Positions 47,201 to 58,800 of a DNA stretch of 64,000 nt are shown piece by piece. A model generated the notes under the pieces. The model did no database searches, was not told where the DNA came from, and saw only the letters and a list, made by a program, of their open reading frames with translations. The translations under genes and the position numbers were made by a program. The DNA is from Allolobophora icterica (Eukaryota; Annelida; Clitellata; Crassiclitellata; Lumbricidae), in the NCBI GenBank assembly GCA_963556255.1, contig OY744614.1, forward strand, positions 39,740,617 through 39,804,616, given 5' to 3'. Every line of letters starts with the position of its first letter. Position 1 is the first letter of the stretch.

Positions 47201-50200
47201 CGATATATCGGAGGATGGCAGTGAACTTCTCTTATTTTTTCTCTTCTGACTTCCTGTTTTTTGTTCTGAATGAAGAGTTAAGTGCCCTGTGCTATTGTTG
47301 AGAGCATTCTTTAAAGGCTGGCTGTGAACTTTTGACGGCTGAGAGACGTCACTGTGAAAGGCAGCTACATTATTCCTTTGATCTGAAAACATTAACCAAC
47401 GCTCAACATAAACATTTCTCTCAACAGCAAGAAATTCATTGGTAGGATAGACTGAAAGACAGAATGTGTTTCCTTTTTCAAAGGTTTAATTTCTTTAATT
47501 TGTCACAAGATGAAAATCATTTAAAAGTGGTATAAGAGTGGTTAAAACAAAAGAGGCTTTCCAAAACAGAATACACTGTATTAGCAACTAGAGCAACATT
47601 AAAACAACGTAAAGCTGTAAATGGTATATCCAGGTGCTCATTATTCACATAATTAGTTGCTTTTGCAAGCAATTCCTTACAAATTTGTGCAGCACTCTTT
47701 TGAATGGACCCTGTAACTAATTCCAACTGATAATCCCCTGGTTTTGCATAAAGTTGTGTTGGAGTTAGAGAAAGAAGGATATACTGTACTTAAACACTAC
47801 AGCCACACAGGATAAAATTCTGACACCTGAATTAACAAGATAGCTGCTACATTCAACAGTTAGTGGATACCTCCGATAAGTTGATGAGATGAAGACTGTT
47901 GTAAATCACCCGTATATGCAGATGTTGTAAGAGGCTGAACCTTGGGGCTGTCCGTCCTATTCACACCATTTGGAGGATTTCTGAATGATGTCAGACTACT
48001 GACTTCATGAGACATGCTGGTCAAATTTTGCTGTCCATTGTTCGTTTCACCATTTCTTATGAACTGCATAAACAAGAAAGTAAAATTATAAATGTACCAC
48101 TGCGATGAATCTGTGGATTATTTTGAAGCATTTCCAAAACATATTTGTTAAAGTTAATACACTAGAAAAATTGTTGGTCCTTTGTTTCAAAGGTAAACAG
48201 ACATAAGATGTACACATATTTTAAACTGGGAACACATCACGTTGGTATAGTGGAATGTTCTGTACCTTTTAACCAGAGGGTCACAGGTTCGAATCTACCT
48301 CGTCACTGCGTAGCGACCTCGTGCCATCGATGTTCTGTCGAATGGTCGTGTGCACTTCTGAACTTTGGAAAGAAGGCATTATCAAAATACAGTTGTATTG
48401 TATCTCTTAAGTGCCTTCATCAACTATTGTCCTCAAAGGCTCGTTCCTAAACTCTACATGACATCTAAGGTAATTCCACAAACAGAAAACCTTAACAGTT
48501 GATTGTTAAACAGCTGTCTATTTCTCATCTCTGATCTTGACTAGACAGTGCTGTCAGATTAATCGATGCGAACTGCATTATCAGTGTCAGCTGAATACAG
48601 ACTTACAATGTCTTTGTATGTCTTTTGTATTCTGATTTTGACAGTGATACTAAAGAAGTCCAGATTACAATACGAACTCCATTCATTGGATCCTAACAGT
48701 AAACACAGCTAACATAATATAAGAAAGAGAGTAGCCCCTTAAGCTAGCCCCAAGAGGCAACCATGGGTATGAAGTGTTAACAACTGGTTTTCGTAATTTC
48801 GATATACGAGGGCGGGTGGCTGCCTCACCCCAATCTTCTCACCCAGTGCATGGTCAGTGTACTACTGTATAGCAGAGTTGGCTTGTGTGATTGAGTGAAG
48901 TTAAAATCTGAAAGCAAATTTCTTCCCTTCAACACGAACCTCTCAATTGACAGTCCAAACACTAACCACTACATTATCATGCACCCCATGACCTTAATGA
49001 CCTCATAATTAATGACCAGTTATTTTGCCTGCAACATGAGGTTCAAGAGATTGAAGGCCTCATATAGACTCCATGACTAAAAATGGATTCAAAGTACAGA
49101 TCAGCCCAACTAGTGTTACAAGAAAAGAAGCATTTTGTCGGCTGCCAATGACAACTTCAGAAATTTTTTTATTTAAATTAACATGGGCCAAGTCCTGACA
49201 GATGAAATACTCAAAGCAGAATGTGTTTTTGCTAAATGCATTGTTTATATATTTCACAGGGTACGTTCAGTGCCTCTAAGAACTTTGTCTCCCTGTTAAT
49301 CCCTTCAGATAATGGACAAAACATTCAGCATATCAAGGTATACACCACTGAACTCAACAAGCATTTAAAGTGAAAACTGAATCAAGACTTTAGTTATTTA
49401 CCATATACCGGAACTCAGAAAATTCTTCCGTTGTTTTTCCACCGACACGTATGCTGTTACCACCTCGACAACCGAAGGTTATGATGTCACCGTCTTTTAA
49501 TAGGACATTCTTCTCCTGTGGTATCTGTCTCAAAACAATCAACAGAGGGTTGCAAAATACTGACAAGAAAATAAAACTCTTAACAGGTATAAACTTGAAT
49601 TTGACAGATCTTTCAGCTGAGAAAAAATATGGTCCTAGTAAACACCACAGCATTACTTACACTGGTCTCATTTAATGACTCCAAAAAGCAGAGGGTTGAT
49701 TTGGCACTGGATGGCCTGGAATTCCAACCACGTTTGCAAAGTTTAACATCGAAATCGTAATCTCAAAAATTCCACAGCGCCAAAAAAAATGAAGTTGCAG
49801 CAACCAGGCACTCAGTCAAAACAAAATCAATAGATGGGGGGATATTGGATCAAGGTCAAGATCCAAAGTGGTTAGGCAGGCAAATAGTCAGCTAAGGTGG
49901 GTTGTGTTTAGAGTTCAAACGGTGACGGAGGTAATAGGAACAGGAGGAATCTGGATAAGATTTGTGAAAGAGCAGCGTTTTCAGTTTTGAGTGAAAGACC
50001 TGTGGAGAGATAGCAAGAGGTGAGGTTTTGGTGAGTTCATTGAATCTGCCATCAATGCATCCATATCACCAAGCCACCACCCATCAAGTTTGGCCATCCA
50101 AATATCCGGATATACACCTTTTGCAACACTGTTCATGTGACCTGATCTAGTCAGAGATTTTTTTAGCACACACATATAAAACTGATGTTTTAAACAAATT

Positions 50201-51752
50201 AAAGCAAATGAGATACATTTACAGGAAAACAACACAGAGTCTGTATGCACTGATTATTCTGAATTTCTTCTCAATATCCTGGTTACTTTGAGAAACCTCG
50301 GTTTATTTCACAAGCCAAGACTACAGTATATAAGTTTGCTAACACACAGACCTTTTCGTTATTGACAAATGTTCCATTCACGCTTTTGCAGTCAAAAACG
50401 AAATACTGAACGACGCCATTGGTTTCCTCTCGTATTATTGCTGAATGCCACCTCGAGATCAAACATGGAAATTCTGCTGAATCCATGACGAAGGTGTTCA
50501 TCGAATGTCTACCAATGCGTGTAACTACGGATTTCAAGCTACAAAACATTCACACGTAATCGATGAGAACATATCAGCGCTGTACATTAGTAAAACACAA
50601 GGAAAATGGAACTTATTACCGGTATGTCAACTGACAACTGATTAAACAACATAGCAGTTTTACTTCATGCAGCATGGATTAAATTTTAACAATTTTGTTG
50701 AAGAGCACAATTCTTGGCATAAAAATCGACAAACTGCACAATCTGACGTGTGGTAATCCTTAAGAAACGGTGCACTACCGTTACCCTACTTATAAACAAT
50801 GTCATCCTAGACTGCAAGAGAATGAAAGCACTGCAAGCACCTGGAAGGATTATCGTAAGTAACTAATCAGTTGGTGGTTCCTACGATGATATGTGCGCGC
50901 CAAAAGTATGCGTTTATGTGTCAAACATGAATTGAAAGACGATTTTGTACAGATAACAACTTGTTTCAAGTGTATCTGCAGGAGTCGATTGGGCAAAATG
51001 CATTGCGAAAACATTTTCTTAAAATTCTTGTGTGCATCACAAAAACTTATTCCATTTTTGTCAATTTATTGATACAAATAAAGTACTTAGAAAAACAGTT
51101 TCTCTGCACTTGTCTTAATTTATTGTCACCAATAAAAGGATTTTGAAAAACCATGTGCTACTGTAATTTACTGAACACTTACTTCATGCTATAAATTGTC
51201 CATCAAACTGGGATGGCCATATTGTTGATAGGTAGGGCAATTTGGCCGTTTCTCGAAGATTACCCTCACACAACAGTTTCCCTGTTTTCGGACTGACCGA
51301 TTTTGTGTTAGCTATATTATCATGAATGCATAATGTATGTGCACTTACAGTCTAAGTTCCTGCACCTTTTAGCCCCCACTTCGGGAAAGCTAGCGCCGCT
51401 GTCGCTCCATAAAACCGAGCACGAAGCTGACAGAGCACATGTGTACTCCGACGTGCATTCACCTCTGATTAATCCCCATTTTACTTCAACAGAACAATTA
51501 ACATCTATTTTATAGGTCTGAGTGTTCAGACTTAACGGGCTTTATTCGTTATTTGTGTAGCTTTCTTAAATTTTTGATAGTCTTTTGGGTGTAGCTACGG
51601 AAACGAGTACATGTAAATCTCAAACATAGGCGACTACGAGGTAATAATATTGTGTATAATACAACAGATCTTTGACAAGGTGCTTACTCTAAAGTATCGT
51701 TTTTTCCGTCGGAACATTTTCCGATTCGCTTTAAAACAAAAGTACCAATCAT
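44256..51752 (-). CDS. TCF19: TCF19-like FHA and PHD-finger protein, 7 exons
   Basis: A nuclear protein with an N-terminal phosphothreonine-binding FHA domain and a C-terminal PHD finger, a module that reads histone H3 tails. Exons in transcript order: 51688-51752, 50352-50538, 49402-49524, 47871-48063, 47155-47382, 45695-45828, 44256-44369. Phases agree and give 347 aa (human TCF19 345). FHA motifs are RIGRHSMN, LISRWHSAI and SVNGTFVNNEK, then LLKDGDIITFG. Exons 4 and 5 encode a polar, Ser/Asn-rich linker with basic QKRKNKRSS. The PHD finger spans the last two exons: LCSAFNCLK, then VQCDDCDEWFHVDC and HCGC. The final pair is Cys-x-Cys instead of the usual Cys-x2-Cys. Its start is about 1.1 kb from KHDC4, head to head. 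Confidence 0.9.
44500..44790 (+). mobile_element. LINE 3' UTR remnant, plus orientation
   Basis: Contains CTGATCCTTCCAATTCTTCT, CCTCCTTTGGACTACTCTG and a tail GTGGCACTTTAAAAGTTTTG, the complement of the family at 24226. A second tail, GTTTGGAACGCCACTGACG, follows at about 45120-45195. Both are in TCF19 intron 6. Confidence 0.6.
45531..45680. repeat. 20-bp minisatellite next to a TCF19 splice donor
   Basis: About seven copies of GAGAACAACTGCTAACAACA. The array ends about 15 bp from the TCF19 exon 6 boundary at 45695, so it lies just inside the intron after the GTACGA donor. Confidence 0.8.
46424..46990 (-). pseudogene. RTE-like retrotransposon ORF fragment, frameshifted
   Basis: In minus-strand frames the translation gives RRLLVAERSW, then WFGHVTRMDDKRLPAAAL and RGRQTKTWMDNVKEDLRAQG, the usual C-terminal tail of RTE or related non-LTR polymerases. 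Frames change at least twice, and a stop occurs in the GHA..GIRS part, so it is dead. A 23-bp local duplication, CTCTGGTCACCATTTCGGAG, occurs at about 46766 and 46788. It lies in TCF19 intron 5. Confidence 0.75.
48236..48460 (+). mobile_element. tRNA-derived SINE, third family
   Basis: An A-box-like GTTGGTATAGTGGAATG is followed by a B box GGTTCGAATCTACC 45 bp later, then CGTCACTGCGTAGCGACCTC. There is no intact tRNA fold, so it is not a functional tRNA gene. It lies in TCF19 intron 3. Confidence 0.55.
48740..48890 (+). repeat. Dispersed repeat, copy 2 (CCATGGGTATGAA family)
   Basis: The diverged relative of 25125-25280 in the same orientation, sharing CCATGGGTATGAA, ACGAGGGCG and GTCAGTGTACTA blocks. 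It lies in TCF19 intron 3. Confidence 0.55.
49752..50050 (-). mobile_element. LINE 3' end remnant
   Basis: On the plus strand it starts ATCGTAATCTCAAAAATTCC and continues with a diverged UTR and TTTTCAGTTTTGAGTGAAAG, matching the order seen at 24226-24690. It lies in TCF19 intron 2, antisense to the plus strand. Confidence 0.55.
50550..51687. other. TCF19 intron 1, no exon
   Basis: Mostly unique AT-rich sequence. A piece at about 50800-50870 resembles 53570-53640 (ATGAACAATATG/TAAACAATGTC, then TGCAAGAGAA, then GGATTATCGTAAG/GGACTATTGTAAG), suggesting an old dispersed repeat. Confidence 0.4.
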
Positions 51753-52857
51753 TCTCAGAACATTTGTGAAACCAAACGAACGTATGTCGCCTTTCCCGCA
51801 ACAACACACACACATTACAGTTCTAAGTACCATAAAGTACATTTATGATCCACCGTTAGCATGTAGCTAAATGACGTCATGTGTGAGCGTTATCATTGGG
51901 TAACCATTTAAGTATTATGTCCACTTTTTCATAAGATCTTGTCTGAAAAATGTAGTTAACAAATGATAATGTGTCAAAGTTTTACATTGTTGTCGAATCA
52001 TTGCACGCAATAGATACTATTGCTCGCAATGCTATAACAACAATGTAAAACTTCGTCTTAACGTTTTTCGACTCTTCGTCATTTGCCCCTCGAGCAGACT
52101 CTCTAGTAATACAAATTCTGGGTTAACGGCATACAACACAAATAAGTAAGCGCAGATAACATAAATGCCTCGTGGCTACTATATAGCACTGCCATCTATT
52201 TACGGATATCGCCAGTGTTTATTTACAATTATCATCGATAATAATTACTAATATTATTTGCTACAAACATAAAATTGGTGAATGAAAGATTGATATATAT
52301 ATTTAGTACGATTACAGGCATTAAATGGGAACTAAAACCTGGGACTAAAATTACTAATTAGTAATCTTAGTCCCAGCTAAAACCTATTACTGTATAGTGT
52401 ATAGGCTGTGTGCAACTTGTGTTATTGTGATAATCGTAAACGTAAACTCCAATTTAAGTTCCAAAGTGCCACTTGAAAGCTAAACGCAGGGCACCAGCTT
52501 ATTCACGAGAGCTGCTTCATGTCAGAGGGGTTTTCCAAAGGTACTAGGCCTAGTCAAGAGGAGGTCCGATTCGTGTTCCAGAAGGGTCCAGATCAAGAGA
52601 TGTCGTTTAGATCGAGTCACTATGCAGCCAAGATGATTTCGCTCTTGAAGTTGGACAAACTGTGATGTATGGGTAGATTATTTAAACGAGTGCGATACAA
52701 ATTTATCGTCTTGTGTTTCTACGTAGGCCTACCTCGCTTCAACGGTCCAGCCAGTTTCCTCGTCAGATTCTCCAACGACCTCTCCTCCACGACATCTTAC
52801 CTTCATTAGTTCTCCTGTGAGGCTGCGGTTCGGTACTCCGTCACGTGATCATTAACA
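51753..52857. promoter_or_regulatory. Divergent TCF19/KHDC4 promoter interval
   Basis: The two start codons face apart across this interval. It holds a 38-nt near-perfect palindrome at 52339-52376 (CTGGGACTAA...TTAGTCCCAG), a LINE tail remnant at 52428-52640, and a canonical E-box TCACGTGA at 52841-52848, ten bases before the KHDC4 ATG. A shared promoter is inferred from geometry; transcription starts are not visible. Confidence 0.45.
52428..52640 (-). mobile_element. LINE 3' UTR remnant
   Basis: The plus strand reads CGTAAACTCCAATTTAAGTT, then GCAGGGCACCAGCTTATTCA, the same antisense UTR as at 24226 and 38408, much diverged and without coding sequence. Confidence 0.55.
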
Positions 52858-55800
52858 ATGCGAGAAGACGGGTAACAGCCATTTTTGTCCATTTTTCTTG
52901 GCTTTCGTCTTTGTGTATAATGGCTTACCATGCATCGATGGACACAAACATACCGTAAATTTAGTTTTGTTATAATGTGACTAATTCTGGTTGAAGATGT
53001 AGGATCACAATTACTTGGTGCTGCACAGATGGAGCTAGCCAGTTGTTTCTGTAACAAGTGGCCTAGCTTCTAGTGCGCCTTGTTTTTAAAGTTCGCCAAT
53101 TGATTATTGTTTGTGATCTAGAAATATTTGGGCGAATGTTAGTCAGTTTATTTCAGGTGGCCTGCAAAAGAACTAATACATGTGCGCTGTTTAACACCAA
53201 TGGAATTGAGGTGGCTAATAGATAAGTGAATTATGCTATAGTTTTGTTGATTTTACGCCAAATTCGCAAGGTTTTCTTCCCGATGTCAGGTGTATTCTTC
53301 TCATTAGCGGTCACTGACTTCAAAGAGTTATAAAAATTGTCAAGGAATTAAACCTCATAGCAAATTAACTCAATTTAACTGTATTTAGAGGAGTTAGTTT
53401 GTGTTTACTGTTGTGGCCTGGGTGCACTGCAAAGCCTTGCAACAGCTTTAGTTACAACTATGACCCTGTGCTAATCTAGTGAAAATAGGTCTTCTGCAGG
53501 TTCTCCCAGAACATTCATAAGAATATTCATTCTCAGTAAACATCCCCTATATGTTGCCCTACTCATGAACAATATGGCTACCCCAGGTTGCAAGAGAAAG
53601 TAGAGTGCTGTGTGCTACAAGAGGACTATTGTAAGCTAACAAATAACTTATAACAAAACAGAACATTAAGAAAGCACAGAGCCATACAAAGTTTCTCAAA
53701 TTACTTCTACTAAGTGTCAGACTAATTTCATAGTGTGAAGAATTTAAGAAATCAGTAAGTTTCTGTGATGCATAGTGCAGAGCTCCTTTATCGGTAGTCT
53801 TTACGATATGGGTTCTATGTGAATTTCATAACTACATTACAATACAATACAGAGGAGGATTGATCAGATCCTTACTATTGGACAATGCCTACAATGATTG
53901 CCATCTACTGGTTTAAAATCTGTTATTGTTTCATTTTACAGGAAGCAGAGGGCTAGTAAATGGGATCAAGATCCCAATGAGAAACCACGAAGCAGCCTTG
54001 AGGCGGCGGCGGAGGCTGCGGCCAAGGTGAATGCCATGCTGATCGCAAAGGGAAAGCTTAAGCCTTCACAGATTTCTAACAATCAGACCAGCAAGCAGAA
54101 AATTACAGTAAGTTTTCATACCAAGAAACTATCTGAAACACAATTTTTGCTTGTAGAATCTGAAGCTCAAGCTTCGCATGTATAAATTTGAATTCTGACC
54201 CTGTAATGGCATTTAACATAATTCCTGATTAAGTGAAATGTACCAATGCCTGACACTTATTCCTTTAATCCTTTAACGACGAGAGGGATTAGTTTTCCAT
54301 GCATATTAGTGCACTCTCGTTGTTTAAGTGTTAATGATGAAGAGGCACTAACAGCTACTGAGAACCAATACAGGTCTTTGGGCGGGGAGATGGTTGAATA
54401 GTGGCATGCTTCCATGAAGATCAGAAGGATTTGGGTTCGATACTCGCTAGCCACACATGGTAGACTCAGCCTTCCATTCTCTAGATGGTAACGATAAAAT
54501 GAGCAGTAAGACAGATGTGCGCATTGCAGGCTGCCTTGCAGTTAAATTCGACCCCTGTTAAACTTGTTATTGTCTGTTACTACTATGTCATGTAATCTTA
54601 GTGCATACTTGTCAGTTTGAATCGATAAACGATTATTATTATTATTATTATTGTTAGTGTGTTAAATTTGTTAAAACCACATCATACACTTCTTCGAAGA
54701 AGCTCTAAGATTATTATATGAAGATTTATAAAGCACAAGTTAATGTAACTAAATACACTGCATATGTGATTGTGACTGTGGCATAAAGGCTGACTGATGT
54801 TTTTGGTCTGGCCTAATTGTATAAGTGTTCTTACAAGTGTAACGTACAATTGAATGTTGGCTTTTATTACTAGGCCACTGCAGCATCTAACACCATGGTT
54901 GTTGCGGAAGTTGACATTAACGATGTACCTGTTGTCTGTCGTAATCTGCTCACACGTGGAGTTACACAAGATGATGTAAGACTATTATTATCTGATTTTA
55001 AGTGTTTTATGTAATGTGATAGATAACTTATAGGGTGTGTCTTCAGTGTTGGCACCCAGATTATGGTTATCAAAAATGTGTTGCAGTCAAGAACGTTACT
55101 GGTCAGCAGTCACTTGCCATTCTCAAAGCTGTATAAATAGTCCCATTTTTGAAACAGATGTGAAATGTGGGGAGCGCAATCCTGCTGAAAATTGTTCAGT
55201 TAACTCTAAGGGTGAATACTGTTACATGAAAATGATAAACAGAATTAAGTATTTGCTTCTAACATTTTTTAACTGGAGGACACAGACTAAAAATGATTGC
55301 TTGAATTTGAAGTACTGTGCTATGGAAGTACTATTTGAAGTACCATGTGATTGCATTACAATGCAGCGAGTTTAATAGCAAAAAGATTGTTACAGTTTAT
55401 TGATTAGTTTTATTATTATTTGCATAAATATTTGTAGTATTATTAATTAGTAACTTTTATTGTGCCACTGTCTAATGCACAAGAGGTCAACCTATGGTGC
55501 ACCAAAACCAAGCCAGTCCAGGAGATACACTAAGCGAGAGAGAGAGAGACATCAAATGGTGAATGAGCAATTTGGGAAAGGTAAGGCTTAAGCCAAGCAA
55601 GGCTGTAGTGGTAAAATTTGAGGTGAGTATACGCTACCGGTGAGCAGCGGCGTCACTAGGGCTGGTGTGACCCTAAAAAAATGTGAAGACCTTTTTTTAG
55701 GAATTCGTCTCAGAAACATTTCAGACTTTTGACCAATTCTCTGAAAATTTTCTGACTTTTCACGATTTCGTCTCTGAAAAAGTTGATGACCTTTTTTTAG

Positions 55801-58800
55801 TCATTGGCCCTAAAACCTTTAAAAACCCCTCTTTTTCTCAAAATTTCATTGCTCAGAGGTAAATATACGCTGTATACCCGCGTATACCCTCGTCTCGAGC
55901 GTTGAGTATACGCTCTCAAATTTCTCTAGAGGTGAGTATACGCTGTATACCCGCGTATACCCTCGACTACAGCCCTGAAGCCAAGAACGAAATGACATAA
56001 GCAACTGAGCATAATGAGCAGATACAGGAAGAGAGATGATATGTTTGTGCTCGATGCAAAATTGTTGACCTTTTGTTATGCAGATATCGAAAATGAGCGG
56101 TGCTGCTGTTTCAACAAGAGGACGTTATATGACCCCAGAGGAACGAATTTCTGCGTTGCCTGCGTAAGTGTAAAACATCTTCATTGTTTACAGGGCTGTA
56201 GTGGTAAAATTAGAGGTGAGTATAAGCTACTGGTTAGTTTTCCAAAACAGATTAGAGGTGAGTATACACTAATGGTTAATTTTCCTAAGCACATCAGAGG
56301 TGAGTACAAATATTTTGTGAGGTGAGTATACGGTCTCTAGAGGTGAGTATACACTGTATGCCCGCATATACCCTCGACTACAGCCCCGATTGTTTATGGT
56401 TTTTATTTGTTTTTGACCTTTGTTTTATGACACTAATTTAGTTTCATCTAGTTACCTTCAAGTACCCTTCAATTAATTAAGGTCTTTGTGTTTGTTATTA
56501 TAAACAGAATAGTTAAAATATTTTATTTACTGTTTCTGCCTTTGGCTAAGAATTGTTTCATACGGTCACTGTTTGTTTAACAATTCAAGTTGGTCTGCTC
56601 AAAAGCAGCTTGTTTCTTGGTGGTACCCTTTAGTTGTTTGAACTTCATCATTTACTGATGTGTGTATTTTTGTGTTGTATATGGCATCTGGTTTGCGTGT
56701 GTCTGTATGGCATAGTTGTTTGAAATACGTGTGTAAATGCTATGCTAATTGCCAAAACTGCTTGCTGTTTCATCTGTTGACTTAGTGATCGACCGTTGTA
56801 CCTCTGCGTGCAAGGACCGAGTCAAGAGAGCGTCGACAGTGAGTTCTGTATTAAAATGAATAATTTTTCATTGTGTTATGGAATGTAACAAAAGCATTGT
56901 TACTCTGAACCTGCCAAAGTTACTTTAATATTTGCACTGTATATCTTAGAGATTAGTTGGAATTTCAGGAACAGTTTCTTTAGAGAATGATTTCTAGTAT
57001 ATCAGTTTTTAAAACTTTAATTGTTAGAATGCTTTTTTCATATTAACCCAGAGAATGTCAATTTCACATGATGTTTATACTCCGGAATGCAGATTAGCAG
57101 CTAGTGTAATAAAGAATTTACTTACTTACTTATTAATTTGATTAACGTGTATGCCCGTTCGTAAACTCTGAAAAGTTATGCACGTAAAGGGAGGTTTAAA
57201 TTTAGTTGCCATAGCTGTTCATGTTTAACTGATTCCTGACAGAGGTCATAAATAGGTCACTGGATGGAATGTGTTTAGCAATCATGTTGTTTGTGTTTTG
57301 ACAGAGGCTGTTGGCAGAATCACAGATATAATTAGCAATACATGTAGGCAGACAAACACAGTTGTGGATATCAATACTATTCGACCACTTGAACCTCAGA
57401 TGGTGGACGTTCGACCACATGGACCTGCACCGGGTTTACAAATGAGTACCCAACCTAGCGGGGTAAATATAACCTACATTTTTTTACTGCTTAATTATTT
57501 CGGTGAAAGTGTTAATAACATTTTTAAATTTGATCTGTTTACTTGATTCCTGATTTTGTTACTGCATCGTATAGTTTTGTTCTTTAACACTTAACGACGA
57601 GAGTGTACAAAAAGCGACTGGGAAACCAATACAGCTCGTTGTTAAAGTCGGCTTGTTACTGACCATTTTTCTGTTTTCTGTTTCTTCATTATTCGTTCCG
57701 CTAAATTCAGCTGATGTAAATTAACAATCAAAGTTTTTCATTGTGCTATGATCTTTGGCGATTTCATTCTTTGCAGTTAGCATTTGTTCAAGACAAGCTG
57801 TTCATTGGTTTGGAGCATGCGCCGCCAAACTTTGACGTGAAGAACAAAATTTTTGGACCGCATGTAAGTTGTTATTTTTTTTAATGTATTGTATGGGGAG
57901 GGGGATAGATGAATAGTAACGCTCTTACTCGAAGAACATGAGATCTTGAAAGATGCGGTTTGATACCCGTGAGTTCCCTATAGGTCGACTCAGCCTTCCA
58001 CTCTCTAGGAGGCAGCTGTAAAATGAGTTGGTGCCTAACAGGCTGCCAAGACGTGTTTTGTATAAGGTCTTGATAATTTTACTGTCATATGTTTCAATGT
58101 TACTGCAGTTTGTCAGTGAGCTTGTCGATAAACACGAATATTATTATTAGTAAATTTATGTAGTGCCTCTGGTAGAATAAATTACTCGGGGGAACTCCTG
58201 ATCAAGAGCCACACATGTTAACTTGAATGCTATTTAAATTTTCTTGTGTAATTTACCACTTTGTCAGATGATATTCTGTGTGAACACTGTTGCATGCCTC
58301 TGTGGCTCTGAGCGGTTCTTATGAAACGAGCTTCTCCGGAGATGGTTCTTTCAGCAGCAGCAGCACGAATTTGACTGTACTTGTCCAACAGTGGGACACA
58401 TTTCTTAACCTAAACATGGACTAGTATTCATTTACCAACCATGGAGGGATGCCAGGCTGGTGTTCCATGGCGCTTTGCCTATCCAAATGTTAACCATGCC
58501 CTGCACTGCTTTATGTGACTTATTTTCCGCATTGCATCCATGGTGCGTGATGTATGTTCAGTGCCTTAGTGTTTCATTGGCATAACAAAGTTTATCTTTA
58601 TGCCTTTTGTGTGGAAATTTTTTTACTAGGGATCGTATCTGCAACATATACAGATAGAAACTGGCGCTAAGGTGATGTTACGTGGTAAAGGGTCGGACTT
58701 CATTGAGCCGATGTCTGGCAGAGAGGCTTTTGAACCAATGCATATTTATATACAGTAAGTCCTTAACCGAGTTCAACTGGAGTCGTTTATGCTAATATAT

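Noticed and set aside
48236..48310. Possible tRNA gene (A and B boxes).
   Set aside because: The stems do not pair into a cloverleaf and the sequence continues into a SINE body.
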